Notes: generated by a model from the letters alone, not told the origin. A stretch of DNA of 64,000 bases from Cytidiella melzeri (GCA_022592445.1 JABYQR010000119.1:52052-116051); one strand, 5' to 3'; numbered from the stretch's first letter, positions 1 through 11,575 are shown. Program-made: numbers and translations.

Positions 1-1033
1 AACGTTGTCTGTAAGCTTACTAAGTGTCGTGTAGTAGTCGTATGCCGTTATTTTGCTCTGCAAGGTCAGCATATGGAATTGCTCCATCATGCGAAACGTG
101 CAGCATATAGTAGGGTCTTGGACGGTTGAGGGGAAGAGCTCTGCCCGCAGCAGTTGCTGATAACGAGTGCCTGCTTGATGGGCCTGTTGGCATTGGCAGA
201 ATAGGAGGGTCACTGGATGCAAACCGTTTGTGTGCATGACGAGGAAGCTGCGCAGAGCTGGTTGCGGGTGCGCGCATCTTTCGTATGGAGGATGTCCGAC
301 TTGAATAACCAGACCGAGTGCTTGTAACGTTGTGGGCTCAAAGTAACTGCCGTTCCATTGCTGTCTCACTGTTAGACAGATAGGTGATTGACGTAGCTAG
401 ACTCCGCACCTTTACTCTGTGTAATGGGTTGTCTCCGTGTTTTTCTACGCAGCAGCTCTCGCAAAGAACAGCACTGTTCCAACAGTCGTCGCAGCGAACT
501 CTTGGGAGGCGTCGTTTGCCGTGCGGACACAGAGGACAACCTTCTTTGCTCGTTCCTCGCCATCCTTCCAGGCGAAGCATCTCAGCTAAAGCGACCTCAC
601 GGTGACCATCGTGAACCCAGTTCAGGAGGACATTGTCATGAAACTAATGGCTATCAGTACTGAACATACAACCTTGGTATAATATGTCACTCACCTTCGT
701 CGCAAACTCTCCCGTAGTGCGATCCTTTTTACTCTTCCTCTGATGGCCTGGTGCTTCAATGTAGTGTTGGATGACTTCGTTGGAGTCCTTGAGGTCCTGG
801 ACATCTCTGGTGTTGCCTAGGAGCTCGTGAATATCCTCGAAATCGCGCTGCAAATCTACACAGCTTTGAGGGGCAGGTGCAGCAATCACGGCAGTCTGTC
901 GAACGAGTCGATGTCCCTCGACACGTTCAACAACAACCAACATGTCTCGTTCGGAGGAGCCAGACACCTCCGCTGCACTGAAACTGAAGAGGTCCGTAGT
1001 GGCCTGTTGTACACATTTTCGTTTGCGCGACAT
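1..1033 (-). CDS. KDZ transposase, N-terminal part with CxC2 cysteine cluster (partial, runs off the left edge)
   Basis: Three exons can be joined in frame on the minus strand: 695-1033, 410-643 and 1-360, with introns 644-694 and 361-409 (GT...AG). Together they give about 311 residues before the window edge. Exon 2 carries a cysteine cluster (CPLCP, then CDDCW, CESCC and a His) followed by PLHRV and, across the intron, QWNGSYF, the arrangement of the 'CxC2-like cysteine cluster associated with KDZ transposases'. Exon 3 continues with LGLVIQVGH. KDZ (Kyakuja-Dileera-Zisupton) proteins are DNA-transposon transposases that cut and paste in the nucleus; the catalytic domain would lie left of position 1. 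No stop or frameshift is seen, so the copy may be intact. The start at 1033 is the first Met in the frame and is not secure. Confidence 0.8.
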
Positions 1034-2330
1034 GAGGGAAAGTAGTGATGGAGTTGTTGTTGCGAGAAGCGCTGAAAATTTAACCAGTCAACATTGATAA
1101 TACTCGGCACCAATAGATACGCCGACTCGTATTTAATGATTAACTTACCAAATAGTCAAAAACTTCACTGTCAACTCGGGTACGACCAACTCTTTTACGC
1201 CTCCGCCATCTTCAGCGATGGCCACGGTCTGAAGGTAGCAAGACCTCAACAGCCGTTTTGTTGAGCAAACTCAAGCAGCTCTATCGTGGAGTGGTCACTA
1301 TAGAGGACCAGCTGATCAACAAGCCAAAGGTGCAACTGCAGGAAGATGTCAAGTCCAGCCCGCAGCGGATTGGTGTCGTCCTCAGGGCGCAGGGAGTTAT
1401 CGCGTGGAGACAAAGCTGAGGAGGGTGAATATATGCGGATAGTCACCAAGCATGTGCGTTATCTCACCTCATTCATTGATTGTTGCTGATAAAAATCCCA
1501 GGCGCTCACGAAGGTCATACACAATCTGTTGGCCTAATGATGGCCTCTTCAGTACCCGCTTCTCTTCGTCATATACCAACAATGTACGGTCTCGTGAGTC
1601 GGATGTGGAAGACCTCCTACTGGAGACCCTTCGGCGTGCTGTGTCGTCATGTCCTCTCGAAGCCGAAGAGAATATTGCTCTTGAGGGCTTGAGTGGTAAG
1701 TCCTCTACATGCTATGTTTGGTATGTGAAACTTAGCGCGCATCTCAGAGCTTCATCTACTATGCTTACACGATGTAGTCCGGGCTGCTTGACGAGCCGAA
1801 CCTTTCGCGCTTCAACAGAAACTGGGTTGAGCCTCCATGCGACTTGGCGTGTTATTGCTCGGCAGTAGCGAAAAGCAGGGCTTGGGAACCATGCCAGGAA
1901 TGCTTTCAGCAACCGCAACTGCAAGCTAGAAAGGGTCCTAGCGTGGGCATCCTCGTTGTCAGGCAGATGCAGCTGATATTGGAGAAACAGCAGTGGCGTC
2001 TCAGTATGAAGGACAATACTGCGGAAGGGGTGCTCGCGCGTGCAGTCTCGCGACAAAACCTTGCAAGGTTCTTGACGAGGGTCCCTCGGCGGATCATCTA
2101 GTCTCAGACGAGTAAGGAGGCTAAGCTCGTGTTTACCGTGTGCAATCCTTTCTCTGCCAGAGGATCAATGTCTTCGAGGCTTGGGTGGGGTGGCAAGAAG
2201 ATCTACGAGCATGGTTCTGGGCTCGGAAGACGAATGGTGAGGAGAAGACCTTTGAGACAGAGATCTGCATTGGAAGAAGACCTCTTCGTCGCATCTTCAC
2301 GATGACAGCTCTTACAATTTGTATGTAGTG
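1034..2330 (+). other. Possible coding fragment, unidentified
   Basis: No gene is certain here. The best coding-like stretch is on the plus strand at 1778-2101, directly after a tag acceptor at 1775-1777. It reads about 107 codons without a stop and contains a cysteine-rich segment (CYC ... CQEC). An upstream open stretch at 1452-1695 and a downstream one at 2140-2328 could be neighbouring exons, but the obvious donor at 1696 does not join to the 1778 exon in frame. The minus strand at 1712-2056 is also open. I do not recognise a family. It may be a decayed gene or part of the KDZ element's surroundings. Confidence 0.25.
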
Positions 2331-3137
2331 GGTAAATGCGAAGGTTGAACAGCTTACTATGCTATCAGGATATGCAAAGGGTCTTAGAGTAGCGTGCTGT
2401 AGAGTACTCTGTGTGCTGAGAACGTTGTAGAGAGAGAGAAGAAGTGGATGTGTACCAACAAGGACAAGGGCACGGTGGTATCAATAGCGCCAATCGCATT
2501 TGATTGTAAGTCGTGCATATTGGTGTTGTTCTACAGCAGTACTTATCATACACTCTCGCATGCTGTTCGTTATTGTCATATCTGGTGATCATGATACTGT
2601 GGATGTGAGTAGCAAGACTGCCTGATTGATTTCTACGACGCTGCTCACTGACTTGAGCGCAGCATGTACAATAGTTCGGTCTATTCAGAGCCGTTTCGGG
2701 TTCACTGGTAATCAACTGTCACTTCATACTTGCTAGTACTCAAGCTAGACTCGACAATGTGTTTGCAATTACCACTAATAGCACATGTAGATTACTTGAG
2801 CCATATACTCTAGGATGCCATTGTCGTGTCAATCTCATATAGCCAGTGGCATCTAATGATAGTCATCCTGCACATTCACTTTAGCCGATCGCAAGGAATC
2901 ATAATGCGGTTACCAGTCCAACTCAGTTCAACTCATGTACTAGTGTCTCGCAATTGTGTCTTTATCATAGTATACCTGCGTATACTCTCTTGCATGGCGA
3001 CCTCTGCGGCCATTAATGTTCATTCAATTCTCACCAATGTTAAGGATCGAGTCGCCAACTCATACGGACAGTTCAGAATCATTCACTGGCATCAGGCTCA
3101 TTGAGCCGTGTCATTGGTTACGATACAGCTTGAAACA

Positions 3138-3168
3138 CGATGTGTGTGTACACTGTACACACACATCG
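3138..3168. repeat. Perfect 31-nt palindrome (15-bp arms, 1-nt spacer)
   Basis: Left arm 3138-3152 (CGATGTGTGTGTACA) is the exact reverse complement of 3154-3168. It would form a hairpin or cruciform. Confidence 0.9.
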
Positions 3169-3169
3169 C

Positions 3170-3205
3170 GATACAGGTCCTGTACGGCATACAGGCACCT
3201 GTATC
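3170..3205. repeat. Second hairpin, adjacent to the first
   Basis: Left arm 3170-3184 (GATACAGGTCCTGTA) pairs with 3190-3205 apart from one extra base in the right arm, around a 5-nt loop. It starts 2 nt after the 3138-3168 palindrome. Confidence 0.85.
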
Positions 3206-3500
3206 ACTTCCAGTCAAAATGTTATTCACATCTTACATATGTCATATCGAGCTATGCATATGGTCCCGCACCAAAGGCGATGTTGACGCAACTGACAAGA
3301 AGGTATATTGAACACGACTACATCTGCAATACAGTAATACACAACATCTGCAGAATAACATGGTACTAAAAATCATATTGAACAATTTCACACTCAACCA
3401 AAGCTTAGCAAGACTCTACCAGACTACCAGAGACATGTACTCCGGCGTCGCAAGAAAGCAACTACAAGAATATCTTTTTGAGACCATTCTTTTTTGGAGA

Positions 3501-5072
3501 TCACAGCTGTCTGAGATCGGCAGTGATCTTTGCGGTCACGTACGCCTGCGACACTTCGTGCATGCAATTGAAGACGGCGACGCGAGCTCCTGCGACACTA
3601 CCGCTACCGGTTGCTTCGTCTGCATCATCTCTACGCACAATAAGCGCAAACATATGAGAATCAGTGAGAGAAACTTACGCGCGATAGTAAATACCGGGCC
3701 TTAAGCCGGCAATGACAACCCAGCGCAGGTCCGAGCCAATAGCAGAGAAAGGGCCGAAGACCGATTGAGGGCTTGAGAAGGGCGTAGGGGCACGAGAATC
3801 TATACAACCATTAGTAGAATTGGCACAGAAGCGGCTGTTTACTTACCCTTGTCACCACCTGAGATATGGTCCGGCGTGCCGAAGTAATTGGACTCATGGT
3901 TCCCAATAGTGGTCATGGTCTCGGAGAACAAGCTGCCGTCCTCGAAGGCGCGCGGCGAAGCGTCAGACGGAATGTCTGGGGCGTGATCAACAAAGACGGC
4001 ACCATCATGAGCCGCCTGCACGAAGCTAGCGTTGGCAGTGCCCGTAGTCAGATCCAGCGGCGGAGTGTGGGAGCAAGGGACATCAGAATTGTCTATGGTA
4101 TTGCTGGAGATGAGAATGTGGTCTGAAGACAAAGCGCATGAGCGAGGGACATTGGGACTGTCCTCAACATTGCTGGGGATGGGAGCGTGGAGAATGGCTT
4201 CAGCGTGGTTGAACCTCGCAAAATGCTCTCGGTAGGCGGGGAGGTCAGAGGTGCGGATGATGCGACAGAAAATACTGAAAGGAGACATCTTCTTTGACCA
4301 CGGGAGTAAGCCAGATAAGCAGCCAGCTTTCCAAACGTTGAAGGCACTAGGAAGGTCCATGGGACCGTGAAACGAGGCCCCTGTAACACCAGTAGTTACA
4401 GCGGTAATGGACGCGCTGATGAAAATGAATGAGCAACACTCGGCTATATGTAACAAAGCAACACTTACTGGTGAGTGAAGCCGCCAGCCATTGAGCCATC
4501 AAATGTGAGCCAGACACCTTCGTCGACCGGCACCACCGGACATGTAGCGTGCTCGTCCCAAACAGCTTTGTAGCGCGACTGCAGGTCCGAAGCGGGCTGA
4601 ACTTGCAGGGTCGTCTCGGCGTAAAGTTGGGTCTGAGACGAGGGAAACGAAGTCATTGCTATCAAAGAAGCCTCGCTAACACTCCTGAACATGTTGTTAG
4701 AGCTAGGCGATGGTGAGGTTGTAGAAAATACCTGATGACCTCGCAGTAAGCATTGTCGCCTGGAAAATTGTTGTTGTCAACATGGAAGCGTGGCGAGGGA
4801 GAAGGTGGGCAGCTAGGGGGGACAGGCTTGCGGGCAGCGGGGCTGGGAGTGTGCGTGGTGGGGAGCAGGAGAGAGATGGTCTGTTGCTTCGCTGGGAGAG
4901 GATCCGATTTATGTATACATGCAAATGAAGAGCGTCTCAACAATCCCCACGCAGTGGAAAGCTGCACGCGGTGGCGCATCACCATCCTACTCAAGGAATA
5001 CAACTGCTGTAAGTTGACGCTGGGGATCAGCGTTTTCACAAGGTAATCACAATGCGCAAAAGAAACAGACAA
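3501..5072 (-). CDS. Hypothetical protein with viroplasmin-like (RNase H1 hybrid-binding-like) C-terminus
   Basis: Five exons on the minus strand join in phase: 4732-5072, 4469-4702, 3847-4415, 3679-3799 and 3501-3630, giving 464 residues and a TGA stop. All introns are GT...AG. The last two exons encode LRWVVIAGLRPGIYYRA, then GARVAVFNCMHEVSQAYVTA. This is the pattern of the caulimovirus-viroplasmin / RNase H1 N-terminal fold (a WyVV..G..pGIY segment, a GA..k.F segment and an acidic or aromatic helix), which binds RNA:DNA hybrids. The N-terminal 380 residues are Ser/Thr/Pro-rich and unrecognised; no RNase H catalytic domain follows. Similar agaricomycete proteins with this C-terminal module are common and multi-copy. 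It is divergent from the gene at 5262. The start is uncertain: Mets at 4924 and near 4990 are alternatives. Confidence 0.6.
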
Positions 5073-5261
5073 GTAGAAAAATGGGGATTACTTTTACTTA
5101 GCTTTTTTGTCGCTAGTCTCGTGAACAGCTGCCTGCTTTCAACAACAAATGTCCACACCAGCAAAAGAGACCCCCACGGACGAAGGATCACAACCAAGAA
5201 GCATGCGCGAAGGTGCGAGACCACCTACAGCACGGTGAAAGCTACTTCAGAAATCTGACTG
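5073..5261. promoter_or_regulatory. Shared divergent promoter region (189 bp)
   Basis: The minus gene starting at 5072 and the plus gene starting at 5262 face away from each other with only this gap, so both promoters must lie here or overlap the genes. No clear TATA box was recognised. Confidence 0.4.
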
Positions 5262-8002
5262 ATGAACATAGAGCGCGACCTACAAACATCGAGGCATGCC
5301 GAGACATCCTCTGAGTGTGTCAAGCCAAACCATGAACCATCCGTTGGCGTGTTGCCTGATATCCACCACCAAAACAGCATGGCCAAAGGAGCTTCAGAGT
5401 CGAAGAATGCGACAAACCCGCCCGTGGTGAAACGGCGCTCGAAGACGGCGGAGGAGCGTAAATTGGCGAAAGGAGGAAAGCGGGGAAATCCAGGATGCTT
5501 CAAAGACGACATGTATGATTTTCTGAACTCGTATGTCGAAGACTACCAAAAGCTGCCCGCTATGAAAGCACCTGGTCGCGTAAGCGCGTTGGCGAAGTTC
5601 TGGGAAAAAGTCATCACCCAAGGGTTCTGGACAAAGTATATGGTGGAGGAGGCGCGTGATGTGCTGCCTCAGGGTGACGGCACGGGCGACGATGAGGTTA
5701 TGAGTGAAATAGAGAAAGTGAGTATGAGCCATCTGACTTCATGAACAACACTTACAGCCGTGTTCAGGCTATCAAGAGCTGGTATCGCCGCCATAGCGCA
5801 GAGCATAGTGGCAACGGTCCATCGAGCCTCTGGTTCAATGCGCTAAAAGATCTTCGCAAACCCGTCGACGTCCAGACAAAGAAACTTGCTGGCTGGCAGT
5901 GGTACCTAAATCAGAACCTTGCAAAGGTCAACGCCGTGTTTGAGGTTGCACGGGGACTGCCGGAAAACGAGGGTCTGCATCCTCTTCATCTACGCTCGAA
6001 CATTGCGAGGAAGTTATATGCAGAGCTTGGTGACAAAGAAAAAGAAAAGGTGGCGGAGGAAATCGAGGCCGAGTACCACGCAAAGGCAAAGGAGATTGAG
6101 AACCTGGAGAGCGCACCTGCGAGCGACCCAAAGGTTCAAGCCAAGTAAGTGGCGGCGTTTCAACAATATCCAAAGGCTAACGTCTTTCCAGCGCACGTCG
6201 CGGGTTAGCAAAAGTTATCACCCCTTTGCTAGAAGCTATCAGTGAGATCACCGGTCTAGAGAATTTGACTCTCCTTGGCGGGACTGCACCCTACACACAA
6301 GTAGACAGCTACGAGGTAGCTGTAGTCCATTTTGGTAAGATACAGGAGGTAGTGCCACGCGATTTCTCCGAGTTCAACCAGGATGGGTTTCGTCTCCATG
6401 TCCTTTCGCACTTCTGTAAATTCCTAAGCGCGACCAGACGTGAGTGCACAAACATAGATCGGGGGCGTAGCTAACAGTACCTGTATACAGAGGGAGGTGC
6501 AAACATACCCACCGAGTCCGCGTCGCTGGCAAACCTGAATTTGAACCTCACAATACCGGACAAAGACGACAATGTATCATCGTCTGGACCCACAGCCGAG
6601 GCTGCTAAGGTCGTCAGCACCTCCCGCAAGAGTCCCTCGCAGGCAGACTCCAGTCGGCCTCAACGCAAAACACAATCATCCACGTCGGCCGCTGCGGTTC
6701 TACTGGCGACATCCGAGTCAGTTCCCAAGGTCGCCACCGTGCAGAAGCCCAAGCCTGCGACTGCTGAGACCCCTGTAGTGATGTTGCGTCCTGGTGCCAA
6801 TAGTAAACTGTTACGTGCTGTCAACGCACTTTCAGGAGAGCAGAAGCGTGCAGAGATTGAGCGATTAAACACACTCTCTGACATGGAGTTCAGATGGGCA
6901 AACTCGGATGCAATGATGGTGGCGCTCAATGGGGGGGAACCAGACCAAGATCACGTTTTCCGGAGTCGTCTGAAGCCAATACCCGTTACTTTCTCCAGCG
7001 CTCAACCAGACTCTGTGTCTCGCTCTATGTCTCGCTCTGCGTCTCCCTCTGCTGTTCCAGAGTCCACCTTTCCAAACGCGCCGGATCATGAGCCTGAGCT
7101 CGAACTGTCCACATCCAGTGAAACAAGCGGCAACGTCGATGCAACATCCGCAGTCACTTCCGCCAGCCCCGACTTGCACACATCCGGTATGTCCGCAGCT
7201 CAGTCTCCTAGAAAACAGCTAACGTACCGACAGATGCAGAGCCAACTCCCTTAATCTCATCAGCCACCTTGGAGAATCAGTTGCCCACATTACAGCTGCC
7301 AACTGATGTGCCGGAGTGGATAGAGAAACACTCAACCCGTCTGCTCACCACTACCATTCCCGCAGAGTTCAAGGCGCAGTGGACCCGGATGATCGAGAAC
7401 TGGTCCTTACTCGAGAAAGCCTTAGGATTCAACGCCAAGCAGAAGCCGTTCACCCGTACTGGTCGACCACAGGCAATCAGTCTCTGGAATCAAAATGCGA
7501 GGAAGAGGAGCGTGGTAATCAAGCCCGACAAGCATGCCGAATTCACAGGTGAATGGTTTGTATGGTGGAAGGAAATCAATCCGAAGTGGCGCCAGCAGGA
7601 TGATGACAAACATTTACTCATTGGCGGTACGGGCGACTGGACTGACATGTTTAAGCCAGGACCGTGCGGCTTCCTCCTGGTACTCAAATGTCTTCGTGGG
7701 CTCAGCAAGGCTGCATCTATAGATGATCTGGGTTGGTCCTTGCGTGACGTCGACTGGGTTATGTACCAGGTTCTGAACGCCCTTAACTCTGGGTAAGCAT
7801 CACCTTCCTGGTCACACATACTGTCACTAATTGTCTCTACAGAGAGCCCGAATCAGCCGATGAACAGGAGAAGGAGGACGAAGGCGCAAGTGTATTGGCA
7901 GGGTCGGGACCGCGAGCTAGGAGAAAGCGCCCAACTGCGACAGACACTGACGAAGAGCTGGAGATGACTAGCCGCAAGGGCACGCGTAGGGGTGCCAAGT
8001 GA
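5262..8002 (+). CDS. Conserved basidiomycete hypothetical protein, 831 aa, intact
   Basis: Six exons join in phase: 5262-5717, 5768-6144, 6192-6439, 6491-7186, 7234-7792 and 7843-8002, ending in TGA. I know this type as a recurrent agaricomycete 'hypothetical protein' but cannot name a function. Visible features: a basic N-terminal segment (KRRSKTAEERKLAKGGKR); a tryptophan-bearing segment (AIKSWYRRH, GWQWYLNQN); a charged helical stretch near residues 245-275 (KEKEKVAEEIEAEY); a long Ser/Thr/Pro-rich middle; a second folded block near residues 600-780 (WFVWWKEINPKWR, a Gly-rich turn, a hydrophobic helix with GLSKAA); and an acidic then basic tail ending RKGTRRGAK. The basic ends suggest a nuclear, possibly DNA-associated protein (inference). 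No disabling change is seen, unlike the decayed transposons around it. Confidence 0.7.
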
Positions 8003-9099
8003 TCTTGTACCCGGTAGGAGAGTCTGGCCAACTGCATATTATTTTTGGACTTCTTGCCCTTTCTTGAACGTCTCTTGTTCGCATTCCCCATTGATATATC
8101 TTGTACTTATCGTAGGTTGTACTTATGTGTGATATATACACGGCTCATTTCATTCATTACAACTTGTCCGCATCCTCGACATGGCTTCCTGACCTCGAAG
8201 TGCAAGTGCTGACGCCACGAAGGCCTTGCCCGACAAAGCAAGTTTTGTAAAACATATGTTGAAAACTAGTGTATAAGCATTTAGCTAACTGTTATCTACT
8301 TCTTCAGGTACTGTGTGCTGTTATACGCTATGTTCAGCATGAAAGTGGACGAAAAGCCGTGTGAAAAGAGCTGGATGCATCAATACCAGGTCGGATGCCA
8401 ACGGCCGCATTGCTCAATGTGAGGCCTCAGGTTTGACCGTTCCTCATTCTAAATGTATTTCACGTACATAAGGCCATTGTCTCGCATGCGTACGTGCTCC
8501 ACTGACCCATCACCTGTGCTCGTACCAGTACCCGTACCTGCAACCGCAACCAGCCATATGTGGACATGCGATCAATGTGCGCCCCGCCTCCCAACAGCTG
8601 CACGCGTCCAGTAAGCTGACATGCATATGTGCCTCACTGATCCACCAGACCTACCTGTGCTTATACCCGTACCCGTACCCGTACCCGCGCCCCTGCTCAT
8701 ACCCACAACAAAACATATGCTTCCCTATATGGACATCCCATCAACGTGCGCCCATTGTCCCAGCGGCACGCATCCAATCGTGCCACGTGAGCGCTCTCTA
8801 ACCGTGCCTGGCAAGAATCCATCCAGCCGCACCGCTCCCCAACATTCCAGCTGCCCCCCTGCAAGCTATCAATGATCCCCTACCACTTTTGGCAGTGCTC
8901 CCGGACCCTGGCTCACATCCCACACGGCCACCAGGCTCCATTCAAACTCAGCTGCACCCTCAGGCCTGTTTTATCCATTAAACACAGCCTGCCCATAGTC
9001 TCCCCAGCCAGGTATTAATGCATAACCCAGTACAGGTGTTTAATGCATTAAGCATGATGGGAGTTGTGACTGGTTAATGGTATGAACCTAAGCCAAAGG
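8003..9099. other. Intergenic with local repeats, no gene
   Basis: Downstream region of the 831-aa gene. It contains a roughly 135-170-bp imperfect tandem duplication (8485-8790). An AT-rich stretch near 9010-9060 repeats TTAATGCATTA-like words just before the truncated gypsy sequence begins. Confidence 0.5.
8485..8790. repeat. Imperfect tandem duplication with TACCCG microsatellite
   Basis: Unit 1 (8485-8619) and unit 2 (8620-8790) share the order CATGC(G/A)TA(C/T)GTGC, TGACCCATC or TGATCCACC, ACCTGTGCT, a TACCCG run, then CATATG, ATGGACAT, TCAA(T/C)GTGCGCC. The (TACCCG) run is longest in unit 2, at 8662-8687. Confidence 0.7.
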
Positions 9100-9116
9100 C
9101 TCACCAACTTCCTCCC

Positions 9117-11300
9117 TTGACGACTACCGAGGCGCGAAAGGATTTCTGCTGGACTGCCGCACACAACGCCGCCTTCCAATCTGTGAAGAACCTTGTTGTC
9201 TCTTGCGAATGCCTCACGGTCATAGATCATCAGCACCTCGGCAACAATAAAAATTTTGTGGCTTGCAACGCCTCTGACTACTGCTCTGGCGCTATGTTAT
9301 CTTACGGAGAAATGCTAGAGACCGTGTGACCCGTTGCGTTCGAAAGTCAGACCTTCAAAGCGGCCGAACTCAACTACCCAGTACACAAAAAAGAGCTCCT
9401 TGCTATTGTGCGTGCCCTGCGAAAATGGCGTGTGGATCTCCTCGGCGTTCCCTTTCAGGTCCTAACGGATCATCGCACTCTGGAGAACTTTGGCGAACAA
9501 CAACACCTGTCGCGGCGTCAAGCTAGGTGGCAGGAATTCCTTGGGCAGTACGACTTCTCTATCAAATACATCCCAGGCAAAGACAATGGTCCCCCCGACG
9601 CCATGTCTCGCCACCCACTCACCATGTCACAAGCCCGTTCAGATGCGTGCCTCGTTGTAGGCGCTACATCTCAGCTTTCCATTGCGCTCGACGCGTCATT
9701 TGTGCAACATATCAAGGATGGCTACACTGAGGACTCTTGGACTAAAGGCCTCGTTGATTCTCTTTGGGACGGTCGCGCCAAATCAGGACGCACGCCTCAA
9801 GAGCACTCTAAGGACTCCGTACATGCTTTAAGGGCCAGTTGGCTTGATGACCTTACCATGAACGGCCTTGTTGTCCGCAACGGACTGTTGTACATCAACG
9901 ACCGCCTGGTCGTGCCGAACGCGCGACACGTACGCGAGAAGCTGTTTTGTCTCGCTCACGACTCGCTTGGACACTTTGGCGCTGACAAATCATACGCCGC
10001 ACTGCGGTCTGGTTACTTTTGGCCACATATGCGCAAGCAACTTGAGGACCTTTACATCCCCTCGTGCGAACAGTGTCAACGGAACAAGTCTTCAACTCAC
10101 AAACCTCGCGGCCCGCTGCACCCTTTGCCCGTACCTGACGGTCGCTGCTCCTCTGTGGCAATTGATTTCGTGGGTCCTCTACCAGAGGACGAGGGCTACA
10201 ACTGCATTGTCACCATGACCTGTCGGCTGAACTCTGACTTCCGCGTCATTCCTACACGAACTGACATTTCCGCTGAGGACTTCGCTGCTCTCTTCTTCAA
10301 GCATTGGTACTGCGAGAACGGCCTACCAGACGACATCGTTTCTGATCGTGATAAGCTCTTTGTCTCAAAATTCTGGAAGGCCTTGCACGCTTTGACTGGT
10401 ATCTCGCTCAAGATGTCCACGTCTTACCACCCTGAGACGGACGGAGCAAGCGAACGAACGAATAGAACAATCATACAAGCCCTCCGTTTTTACGTCGAGC
10501 GCAACCAAAAGGGATGGGTGAAGGCTCTGCCTCTTGTACGTTTCAACTACATGAACACCGTCAACGCTTCTACCGGCTTCACCACGTTCCACTTACGTTA
10601 CGGCTGGTCGCCGAGAATCATTCCGCCTCTGTTGACGAAGGATGCGAAGGCACTCACTCCGACGTTTGGTGCTGAAGCTGTCAACGCTCAACAGCTGCTC
10701 GAACGTATCGACAGCAACGTACTCGAAGCGCAAGACAACCTATTACTCGCAAAGACGCAACAAGCCTCCCAAGCGAACAAACATTGTGCCGATGAGATTG
10801 TGTACAACGTTGGTGACAAAGTGCTGCTGTCCACATTCCACAGACGACGGGACTACGTTAGGAGGGGAGATAATTGAGTTGCAAAATTTATGGTACGCTT
10901 TGACGGTCCTTACACCGTCCTTGAATCTTGGCCAGACACATCGACCTATTGTCTCGACCTCCCTGTGCATATGCGTGCGTTCCCTACCTTCCACGCATCG
11001 TTGCTCAAGCCTTTCAAGCGCAACGATTGCAGCTTGTTTCCGGAACAAGAATACGAACGGCCGGGACCTATCGCAACGCCTGACGGCCCAGAACACGTTG
11101 TTGAATGGATCCTCGACCGTGTGCCTGTCGGACGCGGTTTCTGCTATCTTGTACGTTGGAAAGGTTTCGGACCTGAAGACGACAAATGGTTACCTGGCTC
11201 GCAAGTCAAGGACCTCGCTGTGCTAGACACCTTCTTGCAAGAAAACAACATACCTGATCCGAGCCCTGTACTCAATTCTTCTGGACAGGGGAGAGTGTAA
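9117..11300 (+). pseudogene. pol: Gypsy-1 pol fragment: RNase H, integrase, chromodomain
   Basis: A single reading frame runs from 9117 to the TAA at 11298-11300, broken by two TGA codons at 9327-9329 and 10875-10877. RNase H: YPVHKKELLAIVRALRKW and TDHRTLENF. Integrase zinc finger: HDSLGH ... CEQC. Integrase core: the Asp of IDFVGPL, the Asp of VSDRDKLF and the Glu of DGASERTNRTI, so D,D-35-E is complete. The C-terminal part has FDGPYTV and a chromodomain (VEWILDRV, YLVRWKGFG, DDKWLP) that in this class targets integration to marked chromatin. Both TGA codons stand where relatives usually have Arg, which fits CGA-to-TGA changes. The protein is not producible in one piece. Confidence 0.85.
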
Positions 11301-11575
11301 CCCTGCTGCAGGGTCATGACACCCGCTCTCTCTTCTTTGCTCTTCCTAGTAGTTCCCACCTTCTTATTGGACACCGTCTCAACTTCTCTCGTAGTATAAA
11401 TATTCGACCTCCTCCAACGTTGGTTGGCTTTATCTCTTGCCCCGACGTTGGAGGTACGCATACATACGACTCACATTCCACTACCTGTAACTGATCTCTT
11501 GCCCCGACATTGAAGCAATCTAAATCTCGTGCTTGTTTTGTTGTTTCTGAGTGTTCCCCGCTCACCGGGTTCACA
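11296..11575 (+). repeat. Gypsy-1 3' LTR (280 bp)
   Basis: Begins TGTAACCCTG directly after a purine-rich tract (GGACAGGGGAGAG) and ends GGGTTCACA, so it is TG...CA. It contains a TATAAAT box near 11395. The pol stop codon lies inside its first bases. Confidence 0.75.

Larger units (their letters stand above)
2331..3500. other. Intergenic, no gene recognised
   Basis: Relatively AT-rich sequence with short open frames but no domain or splice structure that holds together. The only structure seen is the pair of hairpins at 3138-3205. Confidence 0.5.
9100..11575 (+). mobile_element. Gypsy-1: 5'-truncated Ty3/gypsy chromovirus with 3' LTR
   Basis: Only the 3' half remains: the end of the RT, RNase H, integrase, chromodomain and one LTR. 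The left break is near 9100, inside the RT thumb, so gag, protease and the RT core are absent. The right end is the CA of the LTR at 11575. Confidence 0.85.

Noticed and set aside
4093..4389. Alternative frame of exon 3 in the viroplasmin-like gene, starting after the acceptor at 4381
   Set aside because: That acceptor does not keep phase with the long frame; the acceptor at 4416-4417 joins all exons in frame.
4753..5046. Plus-strand ORF opposite exon 1 of the viroplasmin-like gene
   Set aside because: Gly/Arg-rich mirror of a Pro/Ser-rich exon; the minus-strand model splices in phase through all five exons.
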